Assembly: GCF_000020485.1 (NCBI RefSeq)
Contig: NC_011899.1
Span: forward strand, 869,937-933,936
Length of the DNA stretch: 64,000 nt
Direction: 5' to 3'
Source of the DNA: Halothermothrix orenii H 168
GTDB taxonomy: Bacteria; Bacillota; Halanaerobiia; Halanaerobiales; Halothermotrichaceae
The translations under genes and the position numbers were made by a program. This document shows, in pieces, positions 52,429 to 61,418 of the stretch; positions within the stretch are counted from its first letter, which is position 1; each line of letters opens with the position of its first letter. The notes below the pieces were generated by a model. The model worked only from the letters and a program-made list of their open reading frames with translations, was not told the origin of the DNA and did no database searches.

Positions 52429-53964
52429 GTACGTGTCAAGAAAAGGTAGGAAGGATATTTCACCTCAAACAACCCATAAATATTTATTCTAAATAGTTGC
52501 CAGTCCTCTTATTGCTTTTACCCAATCTTTACCGCTATCTGGACCATTTATTGCAGGTATTTTTGCCTGTAACCACTTACTCCAATCCCTGTCCGCTTTC
52601 TTAAACATATATTTTATTTTCCTTACCGGGTTTTTTATTGTGTAATACTGATCTCCAAGTCTTTCTTTTAATTCCTTGTTATGTTTTAACATTAAAATTC
52701 TAGCCATTGCCTCAGCACCTTTTTTGCTCCAACTCATTCCCTGGTTTTTCATCCTGCGAGCCACATTCTTATCCACATAGCCCTCAGCTGCCCCCATCCC
52801 ATGTAATTCTTCATCCCTTAATTCTGTTGGTATCCGATATCTGTAATCTAATAAGTGCTCTTCATACTTTTGGAAATGCTTTATTATTTTCCTCCTCTTT
52901 TCTCGGTTTTCAGCTGTTTCTCCCATACATATTAACGATTCCAATGTGTCCAGAAATACCTGCTTTCTTCCTTCTGCTAATACCCTGCATAAATCATCTG
53001 CAACTTCTCGTCCAAAGTATAATCCTACATCTCTTTTTATATGATACCTATCCAGTTGTACTATTATATTTTCAAAGTATTCCTTACTGGTCTTTTGTAT
53101 CCAGCTGGCACCGTCCCCGTTTAATACTACTAAAGTGTTTTCAAGATTATATTTTTTGCTTATTTGATGGATTAATTCTTCATAAAAGTCATCTGCTTTT
53201 TCATAGACTCCTGCTACTATTTGTGGCTCCTTCAATCTCTTCCGTTTTTTTGCTGGACTAGTATATTCCCAGCCCTCATGGATTAATCCCAGTTTGATTT
53301 CCAGCTTCTTTCCTCCTTCTTCCTGACTACTAACCATTATCCCGTCAGCTTCAATGAACAGTAATGGTATTTCTTTTTCCTCTCCTTTTAAAATCTTACC
53401 TCCTGTGAATACTTCCTCTTTTTCATGTTTGAGTCTCTCTGACTCCCTTTTTCCAAAATCCCTGACTTCATTAAAGATGCTTGTATGGCTTAAATGGGGA
53501 AAACCGGCTTCAGCCAGTACTTCCTCCACTTGCCTGTAGCTCATCTTACTTGCCAGTATTACCAGCAGTTTTAGGTATTCTCCACTTACTCTTTTTTTCT
53601 TTTTTAACCCCAGTTTTTTGTCCAGTAAAATGACGCTTTTTCCTGTTTTTTGGTCTTTATATAGTCGCCTTCTAAGCTTGATGTTTCCAACTTTAGTCGA
53701 TATCGTTCTTTCTAAAAATCTTACTACTTCTAAATTTTTATCTTTATTTTTAAATAGCTCTTCTTCAAGCTTTTCTATTGCCTTCTCCATTATCTGCCTT
53801 GCAAGTTCCAGTGCTGCCTTCTCCAAGGTATTGATATCTGTTATGTTTTGTAGTAAAATATTTACCATAGAGACCTCAACTCCTTTGGTCGGGTTTGTTT
53901 GAGGTCTCTATTTCTTTATCTATACCTTGTTTTCCTTCTTTTCCTACTTAAATTTTACACGTTC
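52429..53964 (-). mobile_element. ISLre2-family insertion sequence, copy C (nested)
   Basis: A 1536-bp element in reverse orientation, nearly identical to copy A, inserted in the transposase gene of element B. It is flanked by the perfect 9-bp duplication AAGAAACTG, so it arrived by ordinary transposition after element B was in place. Confidence 0.93.
52489..53868 (-). CDS. ISLre2-family transposase, copy C
   Basis: An intact 459-residue transposase, differing from copy A at about ten residues (KAIEK for KVIEK, MVSSQ for MVGSQ, YEKADD for YGKADD, GMSWSKKG for GMNWSKKG). The same candidate acids lie in LLFIEADGIMV and VVLNGDGASWIQKT. The hairpin around its ribosome-binding site is the copy A one in reverse. 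A long plus-strand open frame opposite its middle (52707-53261) is a shadow of this gene. Confidence 0.93.
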   Translation of the reverse strand: MVNILLQNITDINTLEKAALELARQIMEKAIEKLEEELFKNKDKNLEVVRFLERTISTKVGNIKLRRRLYKDQKTGKSVILLDKKLGLKKKKRVSGEYLKLLVILASKMSYRQVEEVLAEAGFPHLSHTSIFNEVRDFGKRESERLKHEKEEVFTGGKILKGEEKEIPLLFIEADGIMVSSQEEGGKKLEIKLGLIHEGWEYTSPAKKRKRLKEPQIVAGVYEKADDFYEELIHQISKKYNLENTLVVLNGDGASWIQKTSKEYFENIIVQLDRYHIKRDVGLYFGREVADDLCRVLAEGRKQVFLDTLESLICMGETAENREKRRKIIKHFQKYEEHLLDYRYRIPTELRDEELHGMGAAEGYVDKNVARRMKNQGMSWSKKGAEAMARILMLKHNKELKERLGDQYYTIKNPVRKIKYMFKKADRDWSKWLQAKIPAINGPDSGKDWVKAIRGLATI

Positions 53965-53973
53965 AAGAAACTG
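53965..53973 (+). repeat. Target-site duplication, right of IS copy C
   Basis: AAGAAACTG, the partner of 52420-52428. Confidence 0.9.
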
Positions 53974-55359
53974 TTTCGAAACTTGCGTTAATAATTATGG
54001 AAAAATTTATAAAAGAACTTGAAGAAGAACTATTTAGGACTAAGCCAAAAGATTTAGAAGTTGTAGGTTTCAGAAAAAAGAACATTGCTACAAAATTAGG
54101 AGAAATAAAGATAAAAAGAAGGCTATATAAGAAGAAAAACAGTAAGAATGACTATATATTTCTTTTAGATGATAAATTAAATATACGTAAAGGAAGAAGA
54201 GTTAGTGGAGAATACCTGAAATTACTGGTTAGCCTTTCAAGTATGCTATCATTTAGACAGGTAGAAGAAGTAATTGAAGAAGCAGGTTTTCCATCACTAA
54301 GTCATGCTACCATCCATAAAGAGGTAAGAGAGTTTGGGGAACGAGAATCAAAAAGAATAGAATACGAAAGAGAGAAGGTTTTTACTGAAGGAAAATTACA
54401 GGTAGGTGGGAAAAAAGAGAAGGATCTTTTATTCATAGAAGCAGATGGAATAATGGTCAGCAGTCAAGAAGATAAAGAAAGAATGGAAATTAAAGTTGGG
54501 GTAGTACATGAAGGTTGGAACTACGAAACTCCAGCGAAAAGCAGAAGAAGATTAAAAAATCCTAAGGTAGTAATGGGAATGTATAAAGATGCTGATTCTT
54601 TCTGGGAAGAATTTAGTAGTGAGATAAGTAAAGAATATGATTTAACCAATACCCAGGTTGTTTTAAATGGTGATGGAGCTTCATGGATTCAAGAAACAGC
54701 AAAAGACTATTTTCCTGGCTTAATAGTACAACTGGATCGTTTTCATATAAAGAAGGATGTAAGCAGACATTTTGGATATGAAATAGCTGAAGGGTTATAT
54801 AAGGTTTTACAAGAAGGAGAAGTCCAGGCATTTTTAGACACTTTAGAATCACTAATATGGGAAGCAAAGACAAAAGAAAAACAAAAACAGCAGCATAAAC
54901 TAGTTAAGCATTACCAAAAGTATAAAGAACACTTACTAGACTACCGTTATAGACTTCCTGAGAAATTAAAGCAAAAAAAGAAGTTATATGGTATGGGAGT
55001 AGTTGAGGGTTATGTAGATAAAAATATAGCAAGAAGGATGAAGAATCAGGGGATGAGTTGGAGTAAAAAAGGTGCTGAGGCAATGGCTAAAATATTAATG
55101 TTAAAACATAATAAGAAATTAAAAGAACGGCTTAATGATGAGTATTATAAAATTAAGAGTCCGATCAAAGTCTTAAAGTACCGCAAAAGGAAATATACAG
55201 GGAATTGCAGTAACTGGTTACAGGCAAAGATGCCAGTACTATACGGAGTTGATAGTGGTAAAGACTGGGTAAAAGCGATAAAGCAACTGGTCACTGTTTG
55301 AATTGATTTGTATAAATATTGGGTTTCTATTTATTTACCTACTAATGCTTGACACAAAC

Positions 55360-55369
55360 ATAATAACTT
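55360..55369 (+). repeat. Right 10-bp direct repeat of the putative composite transposon
   Basis: ATAATAACTT directly after the right end of element B, identical to 36760-36769. With the 18.6 kb removed, the acylphosphatase gene would lie next to the methyltransferase gene below. Confidence 0.7.
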
Positions 55370-55467
55370 TAAATAATTGATTTAATAGTATATGAAAGTT
55401 ATAATAAAAATAATAAACATTAGACTTAAACTATATTTAAATAAAGGAGTGTAGAGGGAATATTATT

Positions 55468-56607
55468 ATGGAAGAAATTGAATTAATAGCAACATCAACA
55501 TTTGGTCTGGAGAGTATAGTAAAAAAAGAGGTAAAAGACCTCGGTTATCATATTATAAATGTCCAGAATGGTAAAATTGTTTTTAAGGGAGATTTAAAAG
55601 CTATATGTCGTGCTAATATCTGGTTGAGGTGTGCGGAAAGGGTTCAACTAAAGGTGGGCGAGTTTAAGGCGATAACCTTTGATGACTTATATGAAAAAAC
55701 TTATTCCTTTCCCTGGGATAAGTGGCTTCCAGAACATGCTGCCTTTCCAGTCAGTGGTAAGTCAGTAAAATCAAAGCTTCACAGTGTCCCTGCCTGTCAG
55801 TCCATTGTTAAAAAAGCTATTGTTGATAAGCTTAAAACCCGATACCATTGTTCCTGGTTTGAGGAAGATGGTCCTGTTTTTCCAATACAGGTTGCAATAC
55901 ATAAAGATATAGCTACCCTGACAATTGATACAAGTGGAGATGGCTTACATAAAAGGGGGTACCGGGAACTTGTTACCAAAGCTCCCTTACAGGAAACTAT
56001 AGCTGCAGCAATGATTTATTTGAGTAAATGGAATGAAGACCGAATTCTTATAGACCCTTTCTGTGGTTCAGGGACAATCCCCATTGAAACGGCCATGATT
56101 GGAAAAAATATTGCCCCTGGACTAAACAGGGAATTTGTTTCTGAAAAATGGCCTTGTATAGGACAAAAGTTATGGAAAGAAGCCCGTGAGGAAGCAAGGG
56201 ATCTGATTAAAGATGAGTTTAACCCAAGGTTGATTATGGGAACAGATAGAGATGAAAATGTTATCGGTATAGCAAGACACCATTCCCGGAAGGCCGGTGT
56301 TGCTGATTATATACATTTTCAACAGAGGGATTTTTCCGACTTTTCAACAAGCAGAAAATACGGTTATATAATTACTAATCCTCCTTATGGAGAGAGACTA
56401 AGCGAAAGAAGCTCAGTGGAAAAACTTTATAGAGAGATGGGACGAAAGCTTAAGCCCCTCGACACCTGGTCATTTTATATTTTGACTTCCCATAGCAGGT
56501 TTGAAAATTTTTTTGGAAAAAGGGCCAGTAAGAGACGGAAACTATATAATGGTGGTATAGAGTGTCAATATTATCAGTATTACGGTCCCTGGCCCCCCAG
56601 GACATAA
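55468..56607 (+). CDS. THUMP-domain RNA N2-guanine methyltransferase, RlmL-type
   Basis: Probable 23S rRNA guanine N2 methyltransferase (YpsC/RlmL N-terminal half type). The N-terminal ferredoxin-like and THUMP domains (ATSTFGLESIVKKEVKDLG, AFPVSGKSVKSKLHSVPACQ) lead to an SAM-binding domain with ILIDPFCGSGTIPIETAMIG, MGTDRDENVI and the catalytic IITNPPYGERL. Its 379 residues match the single-domain Firmicutes form. ATG 55468 is preceded by AGTGTAGAGGGA. Confidence 0.93.
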   Translation: MEEIELIATSTFGLESIVKKEVKDLGYHIINVQNGKIVFKGDLKAICRANIWLRCAERVQLKVGEFKAITFDDLYEKTYSFPWDKWLPEHAAFPVSGKSVKSKLHSVPACQSIVKKAIVDKLKTRYHCSWFEEDGPVFPIQVAIHKDIATLTIDTSGDGLHKRGYRELVTKAPLQETIAAAMIYLSKWNEDRILIDPFCGSGTIPIETAMIGKNIAPGLNREFVSEKWPCIGQKLWKEAREEARDLIKDEFNPRLIMGTDRDENVIGIARHHSRKAGVADYIHFQQRDFSDFSTSRKYGYIITNPPYGERLSERSSVEKLYREMGRKLKPLDTWSFYILTSHSRFENFFGKRASKRRKLYNGGIECQYYQYYGPWPPRT

Positions 56608-56636
56608 TTTCTTATCAAGGGAATGGAGGAATTTAA

Positions 56637-58622
56637 ATGGAGGAGTTTTTACCTGAAAGCTGTCGGGAGCAGGCCTGTATGTTCAGAAACGAATGGCTTG
56701 TTACCAATGGACTTGGTTCTTTTGCCAGTTCGACTGAATCTGGAGCCAATACCAGACGTTATCATGGACTATTGATAGCTTCGTTTAATCCACCGGTAGA
56801 AAGAAGATTAATGGTAAGCAAAGTCGATGATACTCTCGTAATAGATAATACCAGGGTTAACCTGGCATCAAATTTAAAAAATAAAGAACTTGAGGACTCC
56901 GGTTATAAATTTTTATTATCTTTTAGATATAAACCATATCCTGTCTATGTTTATTCCTATAAAAGCTTTCTTATTAAAAAATCAATATTTATGGTTCCCG
57001 GGAAAAATATTACGGTAGTTCATTATCATATTCTTGATGGAGATTTTCCGGCCCTGCTGGAACTAACTCCAGTGTTAAACTCAAGGGACTTTCACGGGGA
57101 AACTATATTAAGTCGACCTGAACAGGACCAGAAGACCAGGGGCAAATCTTATAAAATTAATAGTTATGATAAAAATTTTAAAAGTATATCCTTCGATTTA
57201 AATAATTACCCCCTTTATATGTTATGGGATAAAGGTTATTTTAAAATTAAAGAATCATTTTATAAAAATATGTATTATCCCTTTGAAGCTTACCGGGGTC
57301 TGGGGGATAGGGAAGATCATTATCTACCTGGAAAATTAATTGTAGATTTAGAAGAAACCTGTCAATTTACAATTGTATTTTCAACAGAGAGGGTAGAGAA
57401 AATTAACTATAAGAAGTGGAAAAACCAGTATATGGATAAACAACAGTCTTTATTACAGAATTACCCCAAAAAAAGAAATACGTTTATAGATCAGTTAATT
57501 AAAAGTGCCGATCATTTTATAGCTTACCGGAGGTCAACCGGCAAGAAAACTATACTTGCTGGCTTTCCCTGGTTTACAGACTGGGGCCGGGATACAATGA
57601 TTTCCCTTCCAGGATTAACCCTGGCTACCGGTAGATATAAAGAAGCCCGGGAAATACTGACTACCTTTGCATTAAATATTAAAAGAGGCCTGTTACCCAA
57701 TGTCTTTGATGATTATTCTGGAGAAGCAGCCCAATACAATACAGTAGATGCTGCCCTATGGTTTTTTTATGCTATTTATAAATATTATAAATATACCCGG
57801 GATAAGGATTTTATAAAGAAAATAATTCCGGGGCTTAAAGAAATAATCGAATACCATATTCAAGGCACTGATTATGATATTAAAGTGGATAACGAAGATG
57901 GCTTGCTCTGTGCCGGGAATCCATCCACTCAGCTAACCTGGATGGATGTTAAAGTAGAGGACTGGGTTGTAACCCCACGCCATGGCAAAGCTGTGGAAAT
58001 AAATGCCCTGTGGTATAATGCCTTAAAGATATATAATTATCTAAGTAGTATTCTTAACAGGGAACCTGAATTTATGGATATTATAGATAAAATTGAAGTA
58101 AATTATGAGAAAAAATTCTGGTATAACAAAGGCAAATATCTTTATGATGTTATTGATGGTAACAGAAAAGATAAGAGTCTAAGACCAAATCAAATATTTT
58201 CAGTTAGTTTACCTTTTTCACTTTTGCCAGATAATAAAGAAAAGATGGTGGTTAAAAAGGTTATGGAAGAGCTCTATGTACCCCTGGGGTTAAGGAGTTT
58301 GAATCCATCTCATTCCGAATATAAAGGTAAGTATTCAGGCAAGCGCCTGGAGCGTGATGGGGCTTACCATCAGGGGACTGTCTGGGGTTGGTTGATAGGA
58401 CCCTTTTTTGAAGCATACCTTAAGGTAAACAAATTTTCACCACAGGCTAAAAAAAATGTCCAGGAAATGATGAAACCCTTTTATGATCATATAAAAGAAT
58501 ATGGACTGGGCAGTATTTCTGAAATTTTTGATGGAAATTACCCTCATATACCCAGGGGTTGTTTTGCCCAGGCCTGGTCTGTTGCCGAGATTTTAAGAAT
58601 TTATACAGAATATCTAATATAG
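56637..58622 (+). CDS. Glycogen debranching enzyme (amylo-alpha-1,6-glucosidase family)
   Basis: Removes alpha-1,6-linked branches or side glucose from glycogen. A GDE_N domain opens NEWLVTNGLGSFASS and TRRYHGLLIASF. The C-terminal alpha/alpha barrel (GDE_C) contains FPWFTDWGRDTMISLPG and VDAALWFFYAIYKYY, with catalytic acids expected in ERDGAYHQGTVWGWLIG. It has 661 residues. It works with the alpha-glucan phosphorylase encoded on the other strand at 59556-61193. GGAGG stands before ATG. It starts 29 bp after the methyltransferase gene. Confidence 0.9.
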   Translation: MEEFLPESCREQACMFRNEWLVTNGLGSFASSTESGANTRRYHGLLIASFNPPVERRLMVSKVDDTLVIDNTRVNLASNLKNKELEDSGYKFLLSFRYKPYPVYVYSYKSFLIKKSIFMVPGKNITVVHYHILDGDFPALLELTPVLNSRDFHGETILSRPEQDQKTRGKSYKINSYDKNFKSISFDLNNYPLYMLWDKGYFKIKESFYKNMYYPFEAYRGLGDREDHYLPGKLIVDLEETCQFTIVFSTERVEKINYKKWKNQYMDKQQSLLQNYPKKRNTFIDQLIKSADHFIAYRRSTGKKTILAGFPWFTDWGRDTMISLPGLTLATGRYKEAREILTTFALNIKRGLLPNVFDDYSGEAAQYNTVDAALWFFYAIYKYYKYTRDKDFIKKIIPGLKEIIEYHIQGTDYDIKVDNEDGLLCAGNPSTQLTWMDVKVEDWVVTPRHGKAVEINALWYNALKIYNYLSSILNREPEFMDIIDKIEVNYEKKFWYNKGKYLYDVIDGNRKDKSLRPNQIFSVSLPFSLLPDNKEKMVVKKVMEELYVPLGLRSLNPSHSEYKGKYSGKRLERDGAYHQGTVWGWLIGPFFEAYLKVNKFSPQAKKNVQEMMKPFYDHIKEYGLGSISEIFDGNYPHIPRGCFAQAWSVAEILRIYTEYLI

Positions 58623-58635
58623 GGAGGAATACATA

Positions 58636-59559
58636 ATGCCTAATAAATATTTGCCCGTTATTTCCGGAATAACATTCTCGACAATTTTTGGGTTTTCTTT
58701 TATGTTTACAAAAGAAGCCCTGGATATAATTTCCCCCTTTCAACTGCTTGGATACAGGTTTGCAACTGCCGCCCTGGTTTTAACCCTTTTATATGTGACA
58801 GGATTGATAAAAATAAATCTAAAAGGAAAAAAACTGGGACTATTATTCACTCTGGCGTTGATTCAGCCTGTCTTATATTTTGTCTTTGAAACCCTGGGAA
58901 TTCATTTGACTACATCATCGGAAGCGGGATTAATGATTTCTTTGATTCCCGTTGTTGTTGCCATTTTAGCCTCAATTTTTCTAAAGGAAAAACCTAACCG
59001 GGTTCAGTTATTTTTTATTATCCTTTCAGTGGTCGGGGTGGCTTTTATCATGGTAATGAAGGGGGCACTGTCAGTAGAAAAGAATTATTTTGGCATTTTC
59101 CTTTTACTGGGTGCTGTTTCCATGGCAGGTATATATAATATATTATCAAGGAAATTATCCTTAAATTTTAAACCGGTGGAAATAACATTTGTTATGATGT
59201 GGTTCGGTGCTATTTTTTTTAATATTATCAGTTTCTGGCAAATCAGGGGTAACTGGAAAATCTATTTTGGGATAATACTCAGACCACATGTATTAACGTC
59301 AGTCATGTATCTTGGTATATTATCTTCTGTTGTAGCTTTTTTCCTGGTTAATTTTACCCTTTCCCGGATCCAGTCATTTCAATCAGCTGTCTTTTCCAAT
59401 TTGACAACCGTTATTTCCGTTATGGCCGGGATAATTTTTAGAAATGAACCTTTTTACTGGTTTCAGATAATAGGAGCTGTTATGATTATAACTGGGGTTT
59501 GGGGTACCAACTATTATGGTAGAAATTTAAAAAAGAAGGCCGAGGAGCTGCCCGCTTAA
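58636..59559 (+). CDS. DMT superfamily transporter (EamA)
   Basis: A ten-helix inner-membrane permease of 307 residues with two EamA repeats. The first begins GITFSTIFGFSFMFTKEALD and includes LGIHLTTSSEAGLMISLIPV; the second includes FMLLGAVSMAGIYNIL-like sequence (here LLLGAVSMAGIYNILSRKL) and LSSVVAFFLVNFTLSRI. Substrates of such exporters are usually amino acids, nucleotides or drugs; none can be chosen. GGGAGG precedes ATG. It overlaps the convergent phosphorylase gene by 4 bp. Confidence 0.88.
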   Translation: MPNKYLPVISGITFSTIFGFSFMFTKEALDIISPFQLLGYRFATAALVLTLLYVTGLIKINLKGKKLGLLFTLALIQPVLYFVFETLGIHLTTSSEAGLMISLIPVVVAILASIFLKEKPNRVQLFFIILSVVGVAFIMVMKGALSVEKNYFGIFLLLGAVSMAGIYNILSRKLSLNFKPVEITFVMMWFGAIFFNIISFWQIRGNWKIYFGIILRPHVLTSVMYLGILSSVVAFFLVNFTLSRIQSFQSAVFSNLTTVISVMAGIIFRNEPFYWFQIIGAVMIITGVWGTNYYGRNLKKKAEELPA

Positions 59560-59584
59560 ATCAGGGCAGGCTCGGCTTTTTTAT
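59539..59584. terminator. Bidirectional terminator at the transporter/phosphorylase junction
   Basis: GCCGAG (59539) and CTGCCC (59548) pair with GGGCAG (59564) and CTCGGC (59571), followed by TTTTTTATT on the plus strand; on the minus strand TTCTTTTTTAAA follows. It lies inside both 3' ends. Confidence 0.78.
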
Positions 59585-61193
59585 TATACATAAGGTTGTA
59601 ATAATCTTCTAACATTCGTGCTGCTGAAAACTTACGGTGTGACATGGCAATACTGGCTTTCATCATTTCTTCCCATCTATCCCTGTCATTATAGTAAATA
59701 GGGATAACTTCTTCCCTTAATATTTTGTAAAGGGCCTTAAGGTCTTTTTCATCTTCTTCAAGTTTTTCATCCAGGCTCTCAAAGACTTCATCAATAATCC
59801 AGCCACTGATACCATGTTCTGGCCCTTCAGCAACCCAGCCATCAAGGACACTGAGATTAAGAACACCGTTTATTGCTGCCTTCATACCGGAAGTACCACT
59901 GGCTTCGAGAGGGCGTCTGGGGTTATTTAACCAGACATCACAGCCCTGAACCAGATATTTGGTTATTTTCATACCGTAATTTTCTAAAAATACTACATTA
60001 TCTTTGTACTTTTGATCCATTTTGACCAGGGTAGCGACAATATCTTTACCGTAATGGTCATTGGGGTGGGCTTTACCGGAGAAAACAAGCTGCATTTTAC
60101 CAGATGTTAATAGATCATCAATTTTGTCTGTATCTCTGAATATTAGTTCACTTCTTTTATAGGGGGCAGCCCGACGGGCAAAGCCGACGATAAGGTTATC
60201 TGGGTTCATCCTGGCATCTGTTTTTTCCGCAATGAAATTAACCAGTTTCTTTTTATACTTCATATGAACATCCCACAGGTTTTTATTTTGCTCAAAGGCT
60301 TCTTTAATTTCAGGGTTTTGCCATGTTTTAACATGAACTCCATTGGTGATAGAGATAATAGGGGCTTTTTTATCAAGATGCTGCCACATTCGCCTGGCCG
60401 TTTCTCCATGGAGTTTGGAAACACCATTTGCAACATATGACATATGTAAACAGGCGGCTGTCATATTAAAGGGATCGCCACCGATTTGCCATAATTGTTC
60501 TCTTGTTAGTCCATTGTTAGCTCCCATACTTTCAATTAAATCCAGGTGGTGCTGTTCATTACCGGCTGAAACAGGTGTATGGGTAGTAAAAACAATTTCC
60601 TTTCTGGTCTCTTCCAGGGCATTTTCGAAATCCATATTGTTGTTATTCATTTTTTCCCTTATTAATTCAAAACCAGCAAAGGCTGCATGACCTTCATTGA
60701 AATGGTATTTATCGACTTCAATATTTAGGGCCCTTAAAGCACGGACACCACCTATTCCCAGAACAATTTCCTGGGCTATTCTTTTTCGGTCATCACCACC
60801 ATATAATCTGTCATTAATCCAGCCAAATTCACTATCAGGATGGCCGGCATCAAGCAAGTACAGGGGGGCATTTTCAAACTGATTAGTTTTATAGATTTTA
60901 CAGTTTACGTCTTTTCCTTCAATCTGGACAGTAACAGTAATCCCTGTATCTTCTATATAATCAAAGCTATATGTTGGATACGTATCATGGGGATAACCAT
61001 CTTTACCAATAAGCTGGGTTGTATAATCCTGCCACCAGAGCATACCTATACCGATAATCGGGGCCTTTTTGTCATGGGCAGCTTTCAAATAATCCCCGGC
61101 TAAAACCCCCAGACCCCCGGCATAAAGGGGTAATTTTTGATCAAGACCATATTCCATACAAAAATAAGCTATTTTTTCTTTGTTTTCAGCCAT
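59556..61193 (-). CDS. glgP: Alpha-glucan phosphorylase
   Basis: Phosphorolyses alpha-1,4-glucan to glucose 1-phosphate, with pyridoxal phosphate. IAYFCMEYGLDQKLPLYAGG starts the domain; NFNEGHAAF-like HFNEGHAAFAGFEL carries active-site residues, and the PLP site is EASGTSGMKAAINGVLNL. At 545 residues it belongs to the short, archaeal/Thermotoga-type form, which lacks the long regulatory N-terminus of GlgP proper. GAGGACATT stands upstream on the minus strand. With the debranching enzyme it supports storage glucan breakdown. Confidence 0.93.
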   Translation of the reverse strand: MAENKEKIAYFCMEYGLDQKLPLYAGGLGVLAGDYLKAAHDKKAPIIGIGMLWWQDYTTQLIGKDGYPHDTYPTYSFDYIEDTGITVTVQIEGKDVNCKIYKTNQFENAPLYLLDAGHPDSEFGWINDRLYGGDDRKRIAQEIVLGIGGVRALRALNIEVDKYHFNEGHAAFAGFELIREKMNNNNMDFENALEETRKEIVFTTHTPVSAGNEQHHLDLIESMGANNGLTREQLWQIGGDPFNMTAACLHMSYVANGVSKLHGETARRMWQHLDKKAPIISITNGVHVKTWQNPEIKEAFEQNKNLWDVHMKYKKKLVNFIAEKTDARMNPDNLIVGFARRAAPYKRSELIFRDTDKIDDLLTSGKMQLVFSGKAHPNDHYGKDIVATLVKMDQKYKDNVVFLENYGMKITKYLVQGCDVWLNNPRRPLEASGTSGMKAAINGVLNLSVLDGWVAEGPEHGISGWIIDEVFESLDEKLEEDEKDLKALYKILREEVIPIYYNDRDRWEEMMKASIAMSHRKFSAARMLEDYYNLMYNKKAEPALI

Positions 61194-61321
61194 TAATGTC
61201 CTCCTTTTTAGTGTTCTTTTATATTGTGGAATAGTAGAACTTATTTTATTCTTAATTTAACTGTAATTTTGATATATATTTATTAATAAGCAGGGTTTTC
61301 CCTTTAAAAATAAAAGGACAA

Positions 61322-61330
61322 TGGTATAAT
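61322..61330 (+). promoter_or_regulatory. Extended -10 box upstream of dapB
   Basis: TGGTATAAT with a TG one base before TATAAT. No good -35 is present. About 90 bp before the dapB start. Confidence 0.45.
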
Positions 61331-61418
61331 ATTAATAAATATATATTCCTAAATGATGAATATCTATTAGTTTATACTATTTTAAGATTAGTTATGTATA
61401 CAGGAAAGGGTGATTACA

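Larger units (their letters stand above)
52377..55301 (+). pseudogene. Element B transposase interrupted by IS copy C
   Basis: The gene begins at ATG 52377 (MNIILENINNLNTLEET), is broken at 52429, and resumes after 53973 in frame (SKLALIIMEKFIKELEEEL). The remaining 434-codon frame from 53997 is open to 55301 and holds LLFIEADGIMV, LNGDGASWIQET and VVEGYVDKNIARRMKNQG. Apart from the insertion no defect is seen. A protein started at the internal ATG 53997 would lack about 30 residues, so activity is doubtful but not impossible. Confidence 0.85.
36770..55359. mobile_element. Putative 18.6-kb composite transposon bounded by ISLre2-family elements
   Basis: The left boundary is the outer end of copy A (GAACGTGTAAAA). 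The right boundary is the outer end of element B (TTGACACAAAC). Copy A has no match between its own flanks (TAATAACTT / TGAGCAGAA) and neither has element B. Only the two outermost flanks match, over 10 bp. Cargo: tetR-RND-LolA-barrel, a membrane ferredoxin, a cupin, hsdR, patatin and ABC remnants, an SDR and ribDEBAH. A 10-bp match by chance at exactly these positions is unlikely but not excluded. Confidence 0.6.
52286..55359 (+). mobile_element. ISLre2-family element B, split by a nested IS
   Basis: The left end GATAGTGTAAAATTTAAG (52286 on) is close to copy A's GAACGTGTAAAATTTAAG; the right end CTTGACACAAAC closes at 55359. Without the inserted copy C and one 9-bp repeat it would be 1529 bp. 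The ends and transposase are related to copies A and C but clearly diverged. Its own flanks do not match each other; its right flank matches copy A's left flank. Confidence 0.78.

Noticed and set aside
52707-53261. A 184-codon open frame opposite the copy C transposase
   Set aside because: It is the antisense shadow of a well-supported transposase; a shorter equivalent opposite copy A is interrupted.
36770-53964. Inversion between IS copies A and C as the reason copy A lacks a duplication
   Set aside because: Copy C keeps a perfect 9-bp duplication on both sides, which an inversion would have broken.
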